Origin: Symbiodinium natans
Taxonomy: Eukaryota; Sar; Dinophyceae; Suessiales; Symbiodiniaceae
Reading direction: 5' to 3'
DNA: 64,000 nucleotides
Assembly: GCA_905221605.1 (NCBI GenBank)
Contig: CAJNDS010002464.1
Coordinates: forward strand, 102,501 to 166,500
In this document: one piece after another, positions 1-9,520 of the stretch
Layout: every line of letters begins with the position of its first letter
How positions within the stretch are numbered: position 1 is the stretch's first letter
Notes under the pieces: generated by a model
Seen by the model: only the letters and a program-made list of their open reading frames with translations
Told to the model about the DNA's origin: nothing
Database searches by the model: none
Made by a program: the position numbers and the translations under genes

Positions 1-159
1 TTTAGGGCTTTCGGTTTAGGGTTTAGGGTTTGGGGTTTCGGGTTTAGGGTTTAGGGTAAGGTTTAGGGTCTAGGGTCTAGGGTCTAGGGTCTAGGGTCTA
101 GGGTTTAGGGTTTAGGGTTTAGGGTTTAGGGTTTAGGGTTTAGGGTTTAGGGTTTAGGG
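1..159 (+). repeat. TTTAGGG array with GGGTCTA variant block
   Basis: Degenerate then regular TTTAGGG heptamers; bases about 65-105 are a homogeneous GGGTCTA variant. The array runs directly into the left end of the retrotransposon, and its last five bases (TAGGG, 155-159) are one copy of the target duplication. Confidence 0.95.
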
Positions 160-447
160 TACGGGGGGACAACCAAGGAAGGAAATCAACTCCCCTAATC
201 GCCCTGAACTTATATTTCCCAGATCGAACCAAGAAACAAACCAAGAACACGGATAAGAGCAACCCAGGGGGGAAGGAAAGGGGGAAGGAATCCACACCCT
301 TACCAAACCCTAAGAACCCAGGCACTACTTTTTGAACTTGTGGCTTTCTGTTCAAGCCCATCTTGAGCCAAATACGATTACCGGGTTCATTAACCCTTCC
401 AACTTCCAACACTAACTCCTTTCTACAATACCAATTGCAGCTCCGCA
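160..447 (-). repeat. 3' LTR of the retrotransposon
   Basis: 288-bp direct repeat of 8657-8943. On the minus strand it begins TGCGGAGCTGC and ends CCCCCCGTA. It follows a polypurine tract and is followed by telomere-type repeats. A reading frame stays open through it, which I regard as chance. Confidence 0.92.
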
Positions 448-459
448 CTCCCCCTGTCC
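448..459 (-). other. Polypurine tract, second-strand primer site
   Basis: The minus strand reads GGACAGGGGGAG immediately before the 3' LTR. Position and composition are those of the purine tract that primes plus-strand DNA synthesis in LTR retroelements. Confidence 0.8.
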
Positions 460-818
460 TAGGATTTCCTAGGACACATTGGAGATGCAGATCTTTTGGC
501 CAAAAACTGCCATTACGGCAGCAGCCAGCTGCTTGAAATGCAAATTGTGGTTTAACGTCTTCCAGGACGGAATTATAGCACATTGGCTAACCTACTACCC
601 ATAGAGAATCTTTTTTCACCTTGATCCTCTCATCACTGAAGACTCCTTGGCCTTCTTCACCACAAACCGTGGTCTTCGCTACGCGAAAAGCTACTGACTC
701 CTACTATCAGGGATTTCCATACCCTTAATAGTAACCACCACCTTTGTCAGCACATTGGCTGTTCCAGCGCACCGGTCTCCAGAAAGAGAAAAACCATCCC
801 TTCATCCATACCATCCAA
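460..818 (-). other. Untranslated 3' region of the retrotransposon
   Basis: About 360 bases between the end of ORF2 and the purine tract with no open frame of interest. I see no domain here; a pol region of normal size cannot fit. Confidence 0.6.
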
Positions 819-3800
819 TCACTTCTTTTTCCGATTGTTGGCAATCTTGAGGTGAAGTTGCAGCAGAATATACTCCAGGTCCGAAATCGTAAGAATAGGA
901 TCCTGTATGCCCCTTTGAATTGAGGATACCAATCCTTCTCTCTTCGCATCCTCAATCGCCTGGCAAGATTGATCCAGCTCTTCATTCGCATTGGCAGACC
1001 CTGGTGCCTCCGCATCGGATGGACGATCCTTTTCCTCAGGATCTTGCACCATTACCACCTCTTCTTTTTTGGGACTCTGACTTTTCTCCTTCTTCTTTGT
1101 CTTTCCACCGACATTTGACTTTGTGCGCGCTTTTGAGGCTTTTTCCACTGCAGAAACCACCACATTGGATGATGATCCACCCTTCTCAATGACCGCCGGC
1201 ATCTTCTTCGGCTTTGGAACCATGAGGGTACAAGGATCTTCGATAGCTGCAGCTTTCCTCTTCTTTTTTACCTTTTTCTTCTCCTCCTCAACAGCAACCT
1301 CCGTCTCCGAAGTCTCAACCACTTCTTTTTCGGCAGGAATATCTTTGCTGGACTCCCCTTCTAGGAACCTCTTTTTCCCTTTTTTGGGATCCTTTTCTTC
1401 TCCCAAATTGGCTCGCTCATACCATATCCTCAGGTCATTGACCCATTCTTCCACCTCCGCGAGCGAAACATCGTACGACTTCACTACTTCGAGAAGTTCC
1501 AGCACTGACAACATTTCAGTGGTCCACGAAACCCATACTTGATCCATGTAGTCAGCATCTCCAGTGATCTTCAGGAGTTTGAACAATGGGTCCGCCTCTG
1601 CTCGAGCCAAATCTGACTTGCCATTGGACAGAAATGAAATCGCCTCCATCAACAGTTCCGTCATCTTGGTCTCTTCGTCATAAACCATAAAATCCTCCTC
1701 ATCATCACCGAACTGTTCAGGAGAGATCTCCTTCTTTCCACCATTTGCACCAGACTTTCTCCTTGGACCATCCCTTGGGGGCGTCCTTGGAGACCTTGGC
1801 CTCTGTTTTTCCAACGGAACCTCATGTCCAAAGACACACCTGTCACCAAACCGACACTTCCCAGACCGAGCAAACTGGACGCACCTCACACCAGTTGCAT
1901 CATGCGAGAACTCACAATCCTTTCCAGCGAAACATTCTCTCCCTGCCACATAGTACTTGCACCAATATGAATGTAGCACCACATCATCTTCGGAATGGAT
2001 GAATTTGCAGTCGTCACCAAATTTGCAGCGATCTTTCCCTTTGCCAAACCAATAGCAGAAACCCTTCTTCCTCTTCTCCAAGCGCTCTGCCTCATACCGG
2101 TCCATAGGGCGACTGTGCTCTACATGAACATTGCCATGTACCTGGGGACTGCTCCCTTCACCCGACGTGCTATCAGTATTTGGTGCTTGGAGTACAGCTG
2201 GAAAACCTGGCCTTGGTCCTACCACCTTCATGATCGGTTTTCCGCCAACTCCTGAGCCATGCTGAGACGATCCAAAAACATTGAACATCTTCATGAAGGC
2301 CTTCCTAGCGCCAATCTTCTGCACCCTTTTGATTGGACGTTTCATTGCTCCAACCTTGCATCCAGATGCATTCAAACGACGCAACCTTCTAAACCCAACT
2401 CTATGTCCCTTCTTCCAAAGAGCCATAAGAATTTTAGAGGCAGTAACATTCTCCACCTCTACCTTTTCCAATGATCCCTCACTTCCCGGAACAAACCCAT
2501 CCATATCTGAAGACCTTTCCATCTTTTTTGACACCACTTCGTCGAGGTAGTCTTCTGAAATCCAGGGAAAGTTCCCCTTAGAGGAAGGATTGTCATCATT
2601 GTTTGGTCCTTCACCAGGATATCCTTTGGTGCTGTCAAAGATCTTACCAGTAGTGCGGTCCTGCATAGAGAAATTCGAAGCCACGCGGGAGTACACTGAC
2701 CACAAGAAAATCCTTGTGTCCGCCAGTCTGGATGACCCACTGGATTTCTCCTCTTCCGGAGAAACTTCTGGCGCTTTGCCCTTCCCTCCAGTGTCACCGC
2801 TTGTCTCACCTCCAGCATCTTCAATGGGAATAAGGGATTCATTGTTCCCTTGATCAAGCACCGCATCCTCTAGTCCAAGAACTTCCAGCATCGCTGTCGA
2901 AGGATCCACCTCCTCATCCGCATCGTCGTCCATCCTTCTCCAGAGAGCCTCCAATTGGTCCGCACAAGTCGCCGCTTGAAGAAACTCCATCAACCGAGCC
3001 CTCCCGCGCTGCCAGAGAAATTCTGAAACCATCACCGACCCTTGTGCTCCCAGATTCAGGAATGGGTGAACCATTTTGGCTACCCTCGCCATAAGTTCAA
3101 TATGAACTTCCATGCCTGGACTGCGGCTCCAATCATAGGCAATTGCCTCCATAGCAGTACCAAACTTGTCCGTATTCTTGAATTCCCCTTCCAGACCAGG
3201 AGACAACAAGGCACCCATCACCGAAAGAGGGTAATTCCCCACCGCCGGCAAGCACGGGTTGTCATGGAACGAATGATGCAGGTCAGTATAATATCCTTGA
3301 TCTCTCCTTTGAAAAAGGAGTGTTCCAGTCCCTAGCTGGGCATTCATTTCATCCACTTGAACCATTTCAGCACATATCCTCTGTGCCAGGTGCGCCATTG
3401 CTGGCCAGACGGTACGATCGGTCAGACCGCGACGCATAACCCAATCAGTTGTTGGCGACTGGATCAGCGTTCCTGGATCATACACCATAACCATTGCACC
3501 GTCTCCCATTGACTGATCAGCATCGTCCTCCAGTGCCAGGTTCTCATCCTGTTCGCTTGCACCCTCGGATGACATGCTAATAACCAAATTTCGATCCATC
3601 TTATTGGACCCTTTTTGGCAATCTCTTTGCCCCATTGGCAACTTGCCAACTGCAACCTTCCAATAAATTCGAGTCAGAAGGCCTTTCACCAGCAATTGCT
3701 GAAGGTCACTCCTCACCGGACCACCATCCAACATCTTCGCATCATTACCACGGAGATCATTGCTCCCGCCTTCTCCTTCTTTTTGGTCGGTCTCCTCGCC

Positions 3801-3899
3801 AGAAATCTGTACTGCTCCTTCCGGCGCCGTCTCCTGTCCAGCCACTTCATGCCCAGGTAAAACCTCATCCGTGGAGCCCACCGCCAGCGAACCAACCAT
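819..3899 (-). CDS. Retrotransposon ORF2, CCCH zinc-finger protein
   Basis: 1026 codons from the first ATG. Residues about 100-350 look folded but are not recognised. Near residues 610-690 are three CCCH fingers: C-x9-C-x5-C-x3-H (CYWFGKGKDRCKFGDDCKFIH region), C-x8-C-x5-C-x3-H and C-x8-C-x5-C-x3-H, a spacing typical of RNA-binding fingers. The last 250 residues are acidic then very lysine-rich (KKKVKKKRK), as expected for a nucleic-acid binding or nuclear protein. It overlaps the end of ORF1 by 187 bases and is in the -1 frame relative to it; the frame is also open upstream of this ATG, so expression by -1 frameshifting or by internal initiation are both possible. Probably a Gag-like structural protein; the real start is uncertain. 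Confidence 0.75.
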   Translation of the reverse strand: MVGSLAVGSTDEVLPGHEVAGQETAPEGAVQISGEETDQKEGEGGSNDLRGNDAKMLDGGPVRSDLQQLLVKGLLTRIYWKVAVGKLPMGQRDCQKGSNKMDRNLVISMSSEGASEQDENLALEDDADQSMGDGAMVMVYDPGTLIQSPTTDWVMRRGLTDRTVWPAMAHLAQRICAEMVQVDEMNAQLGTGTLLFQRRDQGYYTDLHHSFHDNPCLPAVGNYPLSVMGALLSPGLEGEFKNTDKFGTAMEAIAYDWSRSPGMEVHIELMARVAKMVHPFLNLGAQGSVMVSEFLWQRGRARLMEFLQAATCADQLEALWRRMDDDADEEVDPSTAMLEVLGLEDAVLDQGNNESLIPIEDAGGETSGDTGGKGKAPEVSPEEEKSSGSSRLADTRIFLWSVYSRVASNFSMQDRTTGKIFDSTKGYPGEGPNNDDNPSSKGNFPWISEDYLDEVVSKKMERSSDMDGFVPGSEGSLEKVEVENVTASKILMALWKKGHRVGFRRLRRLNASGCKVGAMKRPIKRVQKIGARKAFMKMFNVFGSSQHGSGVGGKPIMKVVGPRPGFPAVLQAPNTDSTSGEGSSPQVHGNVHVEHSRPMDRYEAERLEKRKKGFCYWFGKGKDRCKFGDDCKFIHSEDDVVLHSYWCKYYVAGRECFAGKDCEFSHDATGVRCVQFARSGKCRFGDRCVFGHEVPLEKQRPRSPRTPPRDGPRRKSGANGGKKEISPEQFGDDEEDFMVYDEETKMTELLMEAISFLSNGKSDLARAEADPLFKLLKITGDADYMDQVWVSWTTEMLSVLELLEVVKSYDVSLAEVEEWVNDLRIWYERANLGEEKDPKKGKKRFLEGESSKDIPAEKEVVETSETEVAVEEEKKKVKKKRKAAAIEDPCTLMVPKPKKMPAVIEKGGSSSNVVVSAVEKASKARTKSNVGGKTKKKEKSQSPKKEEVVMVQDPEEKDRPSDAEAPGSANANEELDQSCQAIEDAKREGLVSSIQRGIQDPILTISDLEYILLQLHLKIANNRKKK

Positions 3900-6800
3900 A
3901 ACTGAACCATCCCTTGTTCTTTTTTGAGACCGTTCAGCTCGACGAGAAGGTTGTGGTAGCGAAAAACTTGTGAAGTCACTTCTTGGCGGGTCTCCCCCCG
4001 CGACGCTTTGTCGCGCCCTTCGCCAAGGTGAACCGATTTTTTCGGCCCATCATTGGAGCCTGAAGAACCACTTTGTGGAACATTGCCACGACTCGCAGTT
4101 CTCCACGAATCCCTTTCTTGCAAAAAGAGTTCCTTCAGGCGTTGTACCGCATTGGTCTCCTCCTCGCTTGAATCGCTTGAGGAAGCGGCATACGAGACCA
4201 AAGCCTCCGCCTGGTCATCATCATCCACCACATCTGCCCACGCTCTGCTGAATGGATACGACAAACCACCACGAGGTTTCACCGGCTCCAGTGGCTTCGG
4301 TTTTTCCACCACTTCCGCCAGTTGCACTCGTCGTTGTGACCGAGATCGTGGCACCTGTCGCACCTGTTTTTTGTCCAGCAAGGGCCTTCCCCTTCTTACA
4401 GGGTTTGATCTTGACCGATACTTTTTCGTTGGTGGATTCACCGGCGGCATTCCAACTCCCACCAACCGCAGCTTCTGTACGCACAACGGAGACCTCTGCG
4501 CAAGCGTCCAACCATCACGGTACCTGACCTTATCAAAAAGCTCCCGATAGGAACCTCTCGGCATAGTTTTTGCACCGGAGTCTTCAGCTTCACGCACCTG
4601 AGTGAGGGTTCGCACCGCCGCTCTTCCAGTCCCTTTGTTCCCAGAAGATTGTTGTACCCGTACAGATGCATCAGAAGGAACTGCCTTTTCCGGTCCTCCC
4701 GGTCGATATCGGACCTCACCCACCAATTGCAGAATTTTGCATGCGGTCACTTTGTTGATCCCTTTGTCAACCAAATCTTCCACAAAGATGAACTCTTGCA
4801 AGTCCGACACATTGGTCACACCAAGCGTAATCATCACCTCACTTACATGAGGGGTATACACCCACAGGTGTGCGTTGCGAGCCATCCAATTTTCAATCGG
4901 CTCCTCCGGATTGTGAAGCTGAGTACTAGTGGATGCAGCCACCGAATTCTTTTGCTCATCAGCTTCTACTTCATCCAGAATACCTTTTTCACCATCTTTT
5001 TGTGACACATTGGTCATTTGCAGTGCTTTTGGTGCCGAGGATGAGGAAGATTCAGCTCCCCCACTTGCAGGTGGCTGAAAAGTGCTTCTGTCCGAGATCT
5101 CCCATCCTCTCTCCTTTTCAAACCGGACCTGATTGGCCACGTGTACCAGGTGTTTCAGGAGTGTCAGCCGCTCCTCTGACATCTCGTCGTGGGAGTACTT
5201 GCAGAAATTTGACCCTTTCCGGCAACGTCCTCGGAGGTAATAATCGAAACAGCAATGGTGGAACCCTGCGTCCCTTAGCGCCTTCCTGGAAGCATTGTCC
5301 CAAGATTTGCCGGGCTCCCAAGTCCCTTCCAATGCTACATCATCGTTGTGAAGGTACCTGCATGCAGTCCCATATTTACAAGCACCTTGATTGTAATACA
5401 AGCACAGCCGACCTTTTGGCTCACCTGACGTAGGCTCACCCTTTGATGCACCTTTGCCAAAATTGTACTTGGCCCGGAAGGCTAAATCCTCCCGCTCCTG
5501 CTGTGCCTCATCCACTGTACCTTCCTCTGTGGGAGGGTCACCGATGTTCCCGTCCTCATCATCAGCTTCTTGGCTATTCTTTGGATCAGTTGACCCCCCT
5601 TCTGGCCAACCTTCACCGTACCGACGATGCTCATAGGGACACCCATCGCCATTGCGACACCTTCCCTTATTGAAGAACCTGCACAGCTTGCTGTAACCAG
5701 GTGACAACACCGTCTTTGGTGTCATGTAAGCCTTTTTGTACTGGTCAGGATCCATGTAGGCTTCCATTGGCTTGTTCTCCCTTTTGCTCATGGATTGCAC
5801 TGCACCATCAAGCTCCTGCAAAAATAGCTTGGTGTCCAACCAAAGCGCGTTCCAAAACTCCTCTTCCCCTTGATCCAGCACCGCATCACCCACAACTGGT
5901 CGAGAAAATCTCCTTTTCCTACGTGCCAGTTCGAAGAGCGCGTTGTGGTACTGTGTTCGGGAAAAGGTGGTTAACTCCCCCAAACCTGTGTTTTCTGTAC
6001 CATCAGGCTCCCAACCATCATCTTGCAAGATGCCATACGCGCGCCGAGCTTCCGCATTGAGGAATGCCTGATCCGCAACACACTCCTGTAAATCTTCCAT
6101 CGGCCGACCTAACAGCATCCCAGTAATTTTGCCAACATAGGCTTCCTCTTCATTTCCATTCTCCAGAAGAGCTTTGTAGATCTTTTCTCCATAAAGTTGC
6201 CTTTCTTTTCGTTCTTCAGAAGACAACTCCTGTACCACAAGCTCTTCATCGGATTGCTCTTCCTCCTGTTTCCAGTCCCATTGACCGTTGGAATCTTGGT
6301 ACCATTGACCAGCATACCATGAATCCGTCCACCACGTACTCCAGCCGCTGGGTTTCCACTTCCGCAGCGTCGAAGAAGAGTCCTCCACGTCCTCTTCCAA
6401 AACCAGAAAGGTGTCCAAGATTATGGTACCATCATCTTCCACTCGTTTCACTGTTCCATTGACAGTATCACCAAACTTGAACTGATATGCATTGTTCCCT
6501 TCTGCAGGAATCAATACATTCATATCCCCATGGTCCAAAAAGGCTCCATACCCATTGATGCAGCGCACTAGACCCATGATCTCATCTCCCTCTTGATAGC
6601 AATGTGGCCCAGGTGACTCCAAGGCTCCCGCTCGGGGCACTTTCTTTACACGCTCTTCAGAAACCATCTCTGTATCATCGGCTCCTGGCGCATCCTTTGT
6701 CTTCACCTTTGGGTCACACTGCTCGTCCTGCTCCACGAGTCCCACAAGCTCATCTTTTTTGTGCTCCTGGATTTCAGGACCTCCCTTTTTCTCCGCCAAC

Positions 6801-8590
6801 GGCTTTGCCTCATCTGCTGTAGTTCGCTCGGTGTCGACTTCCGGTGAACTTCCAGACGGCAACGCTTCTCCCTTCATGGGAGTGGACCCATCATTGGAGT
6901 CCTTTGTCTCACCTTCTGCAGCAGGCAAATCTTCTTCCACTGCAGGGCAATTGAGTCGATCATCCACGGCAGGCACGCTTTCTTCCACCGCAGGCTCCTT
7001 TGGTTCCATGGCCTCCAAAGGAGAATTTCCACCATCATTGACCACAGCTGCCTCATTGGCTCCGGTGTAGCCCTTGTCATTTCGTTCCTCGCTGCTAACT
7101 TCAGGTTGCACCAGTGCGTCCACCTGTGAACCTCCATCATCAGCTGCTGCGGAGACCTGCGCCCCATTGTTGCAGTCGCCCGTGGAACGTACCACCACAT
7201 GCACCTCAACCCGTGCTTCCTTCGCACTCCAGGTAATATCTGGCGCATCAACCCGCGCATCATTGGCGCTCCAGGCCTCATTTTTCAGATCATCCGTGTC
7301 TCCAGCTATTCCAGAAGCTTCTTTTTCCCCTTGAATGGCAGAATTCTTGGCACCAAACGAAGAGACCTCCTCAGTCGTAACACACAACTTTTTCTCTCCA
7401 TCCTCCGAATCTCCAGGACCACCTTCCTGAACAACAGGTACCACATCCACCACTCGCTCTTCTGCAGCCGACACAGTTCCGATCACCTCATTGGGCATTT
7501 TCTCTTCTGGATCCACCAATTCCATCGCTGCCCCACCCTCAGAAAGCGCTTCTGTTTCTTCCCGATCCAGGTGTTGAGCTCCAGCGATGTTGGCTTGGTT
7601 CCCAGGAATCCCTTCCTCATCAGGAGAACCCGAGGTCGGGGCGTCACCATCAGCCCTAGGACCGCTATCCCTGATAGTAGAGGAAAAATCTTTTTCACCT
7701 AAACTATTTACACTACCCTGGAATGCCCTCGTAGACTCAGTCTTCGGAGTAGAGGATGAAGAATCCAGTGCCGCCTCCATTTCCAGCTCATTGCCCAAAG
7801 GAGACCCAACCACCTCGTCACTCTTCACCTTTTCACCTACCACCGGCAATGTCCACTTGGTTTCGTGCGTATCCAGGCAGTAATAATATTGTCTCCCATC
7901 TTCATGGAGGTGCAATTCCCACATTGTGCCATCACACGCTTGGATCAGATGCTCGTCTTTCCGAAAACCGTCCCTTTCAGAAACCTGTCGCATCTCGTCC
8001 TCTTCTTCTGACAGCTGTCGCAACCGTTCAGCCTCCATCTGTAGGATCTCCTCCTCCCCCATGGCGTATTCAGCAGCAGGTGCAGCTTCAAAGCCGTCCG
8101 CACCCTTCTGTTTGTGACCGCTTCCACCACCTTGGGAACTCGAAGATGGACCCTTTTTGATCTTGTTCAACGGCCTCCTGGTCGCTTGTAGCACTTCTCC
8201 AATCAGATCGGTCTGAGACTCTTGGTCTACCATTCGACCCGAAGTCGAAGACGACGGCTGGTACCCGTGTTTGTGTAACACTCGTAAAACAGTCACCTCC
8301 ATTTCACGATCTATGCCACCAGTCGCATCCCAGTTCCTTTTTTCACCAGGCTTTGGCGGTACAGAAACAGCACGTCCTTCAGCTTCAGCATTGCTAACCA
8401 TATCCCTATTGGGATTCATACCCGCATTGGGGCTTTCTGCAACCAAGGCCTCTTCCAGATGTACTTCAGCGTCGGGAATCACCTCTTCCAACACCGATCT
8501 TTCACCCAGAGACTCAGCTGCACCATTTCCAGCTCCACCATCTTGTCCACCATCCGAGGCAAGTTGGAGCCATCGCTTCGGGGAAGGCAT
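3713..8590 (-). CDS. Retrotransposon ORF1, Gag-like with WW, S1-like and CCCH domains
   Basis: The frame is open from inside the 5' LTR, but the first ATG after the primer site is at 8590 (MPSPKRW), giving about 1625 residues; I chose that start. Visible in order: a WW domain near residues 222-250 (WELHLHEDGRQYYYC ... KWTLP), long acidic low-complexity stretches, an S1-like RNA-binding segment near 663-733 (GLVRCINGYGAFLDHGD), CCCH fingers near 968-992 (C-x7-C-x5-C-x3-H), 1059-1080 (same spacing) and 1111-1135 (C-x8-C-x6-C-x3-H), and a SAM-like helical segment near 1225-1292. The last 60 residues, after LKKEQG, are Arg/Lys-rich and may be out-of-frame reading beyond a shift into ORF2. Likely an RNA-packaging protein. 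No aspartic protease, integrase or polymerase motif is seen. Confidence 0.78.
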   Translation of the reverse strand: MPSPKRWLQLASDGGQDGGAGNGAAESLGERSVLEEVIPDAEVHLEEALVAESPNAGMNPNRDMVSNAEAEGRAVSVPPKPGEKRNWDATGGIDREMEVTVLRVLHKHGYQPSSSTSGRMVDQESQTDLIGEVLQATRRPLNKIKKGPSSSSQGGGSGHKQKGADGFEAAPAAEYAMGEEEILQMEAERLRQLSEEEDEMRQVSERDGFRKDEHLIQACDGTMWELHLHEDGRQYYYCLDTHETKWTLPVVGEKVKSDEVVGSPLGNELEMEAALDSSSSTPKTESTRAFQGSVNSLGEKDFSSTIRDSGPRADGDAPTSGSPDEEGIPGNQANIAGAQHLDREETEALSEGGAAMELVDPEEKMPNEVIGTVSAAEERVVDVVPVVQEGGPGDSEDGEKKLCVTTEEVSSFGAKNSAIQGEKEASGIAGDTDDLKNEAWSANDARVDAPDITWSAKEARVEVHVVVRSTGDCNNGAQVSAAADDGGSQVDALVQPEVSSEERNDKGYTGANEAAVVNDGGNSPLEAMEPKEPAVEESVPAVDDRLNCPAVEEDLPAAEGETKDSNDGSTPMKGEALPSGSSPEVDTERTTADEAKPLAEKKGGPEIQEHKKDELVGLVEQDEQCDPKVKTKDAPGADDTEMVSEERVKKVPRAGALESPGPHCYQEGDEIMGLVRCINGYGAFLDHGDMNVLIPAEGNNAYQFKFGDTVNGTVKRVEDDGTIILDTFLVLEEDVEDSSSTLRKWKPSGWSTWWTDSWYAGQWYQDSNGQWDWKQEEEQSDEELVVQELSSEERKERQLYGEKIYKALLENGNEEEAYVGKITGMLLGRPMEDLQECVADQAFLNAEARRAYGILQDDGWEPDGTENTGLGELTTFSRTQYHNALFELARRKRRFSRPVVGDAVLDQGEEEFWNALWLDTKLFLQELDGAVQSMSKRENKPMEAYMDPDQYKKAYMTPKTVLSPGYSKLCRFFNKGRCRNGDGCPYEHRRYGEGWPEGGSTDPKNSQEADDEDGNIGDPPTEEGTVDEAQQEREDLAFRAKYNFGKGASKGEPTSGEPKGRLCLYYNQGACKYGTACRYLHNDDVALEGTWEPGKSWDNASRKALRDAGFHHCCFDYYLRGRCRKGSNFCKYSHDEMSEERLTLLKHLVHVANQVRFEKERGWEISDRSTFQPPASGGAESSSSSAPKALQMTNVSQKDGEKGILDEVEADEQKNSVAASTSTQLHNPEEPIENWMARNAHLWVYTPHVSEVMITLGVTNVSDLQEFIFVEDLVDKGINKVTACKILQLVGEVRYRPGGPEKAVPSDASVRVQQSSGNKGTGRAAVRTLTQVREAEDSGAKTMPRGSYRELFDKVRYRDGWTLAQRSPLCVQKLRLVGVGMPPVNPPTKKYRSRSNPVRRGRPLLDKKQVRQVPRSRSQRRVQLAEVVEKPKPLEPVKPRGGLSYPFSRAWADVVDDDDQAEALVSYAASSSDSSEEETNAVQRLKELFLQERDSWRTASRGNVPQSGSSGSNDGPKKSVHLGEGRDKASRGETRQEVTSQVFRYHNLLVELNGLKKEQGMVQLWLVRWRWAPRMRFYLGMKWLDRRRRRKEQYRFLARRPTKKKEKAGAMISVVMMRRCWMVVR

Positions 8591-8644
8591 TGCTTCTTGA
8601 TCCCAAAACCTTGAAAGAACACTTAACCGCAGGGAACCTAATTT

Positions 8645-8656
8645 GGGCTCATAACC
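8645..8656 (-). other. Primer-binding site, half-tRNA-iMet type
   Basis: Immediately after the 5' LTR the minus strand reads GGTTATGAGCCC, complementary to GGGCUCAUAACC, the anticodon stem-loop of initiator tRNA-Met of yeast type. Drosophila copia primes at the same tRNA position, using a tRNA-iMet cut in the anticodon loop. Confidence 0.8.
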
Positions 8657-8943
8657 TACGGGGGGACAACCAAGGAAGGAAATCAACTCCCCTAATCGCC
8701 CTGAACTTATATTTCCCAGATCGAACCAAGAAACAACCAAGAACACGGATAAGAGCAACCCAGGGGGAAAGGAAAGGGGGAAGGAATCCACACCCTTACC
8801 AAACCCTAAGAACCCAGGCACTTCTTTTTGAACTTGTGGCTTTCTGTTCAAGCCCATCTTGAGCCAAATACGATTACCGGGTTCATTAACCCTTCCAACT
8901 TCCAACACTAACTCCTTTCTACAATACCAATTGCAGCTCTGCA
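8657..8943 (-). repeat. 5' LTR of the retrotransposon
   Basis: 287 bp, about 98.5% identical to 160-447. It should carry the promoter; I see no TATA box. Its outer edge abuts TTTAGGG repeats at 8944. Confidence 0.92.
8858..8880 (-). other. Relict spliced-leader-like segment within the LTR
   Basis: The minus strand holds TTTGGCTCAAG, identical to the last 11 bases of the dinoflagellate trans-spliced leader, preceded by CCGGTAATCGTA, which resembles its 5' half weakly. The same segment lies in the other LTR at 362-384. An ATG follows directly. Confidence 0.45.
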
Positions 8944-8998
8944 TAGGGTTTAGGGTTTAGGGTTTAGGGTTTAGGGTTTAGGGTTTAGGGTTTAGGGT
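8944..8998 (+). repeat. TTTAGGG array flanking the retrotransposon
   Basis: Eight near-perfect heptamers continuing the array that is broken by the retrotransposon; starts with the second TAGGG target copy. Confidence 0.95.
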
Positions 8999-9520
8999 GC
9001 TCAGTCCATGCTCCATAGACAGCCAGGGCACGTCAGGATCTCCCCATTCAGCCTCCGCTCAGGAGCTGCTCTGCCACATTCTAGCCCTAAACCCTAAACC
9101 CTAAACCCCAAACTCCTAAACCCTAAACCCTAAACCCCAAACCCCAAACTCCTAAACCCTAAATAATCTCAGAGTGGCACCAAAGAATTATTGCGTGATC
9201 ACCAAGCCACCGGTCGTGGGGGGAGAGCACCAGCGAGCCACCAACGATGAGGGTCACGGCCCTGGAAAGACCTTGAGTTTTCAACACGCGACAGCGTCTT
9301 TCATGATATTAGATACGTCATGAAATTCTTATAAGCTACATTTGCCAGCATATGCCACCATACGCCACCGCATGTCACGATGTGTCATCTGCGAAACTCG
9401 GCGGAAGGGATGGTCAAGGCCCTTTCCCTGGTCTTCCGAAGTCCCAGCCGAAGGGCCACTGAGCGACACGTTCGCCAAGCCAAACAGGCCGGAGGCGTAG
9501 CCTCAAGTTCACAAGTACCT
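8999..9520. other. Spacer with one degenerate CCCTAAA array (9085-9165)
   Basis: Mixed-composition DNA. Around 9345-9390 is a short imperfect repeat of CATRYGCCACC. I recognise no exon here. Confidence 0.5.

Larger units (their letters stand above)
160..8943 (-). mobile_element. LTR retrotransposon, copia-like primer site, gag-type ORFs only
   Basis: Two direct terminal repeats (160-447 and 8657-8943) differ by about three substitutions and one 1-bp indel, so the insertion is young. Read on the minus strand the order is 5' LTR, primer-binding site, ORF1, ORF2, untranslated tail, polypurine tract, 3' LTR. Both outer ends abut TTTAGGG repeats, and TAGGG is present on each side (155-159 and 8944-8948), a 5-bp target duplication as is usual for Ty1/copia integrases. 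The two long frames use most of the internal 8.2 kb; I see no reverse transcriptase, RNase H, integrase or protease motif in any frame. The element is therefore probably non-autonomous, of the TR-GAG/LARD kind, moved by another element's enzymes. LTR ends are TGC...GTA rather than the usual TG...CA. Confidence 0.88.

Noticed and set aside
8591-8943. N-terminal extension of ORF1 from an ATG in the LTR
   Set aside because: The frame crosses the LTR edge and primer site; the same open stretch exists in the 3' LTR where no gene follows.
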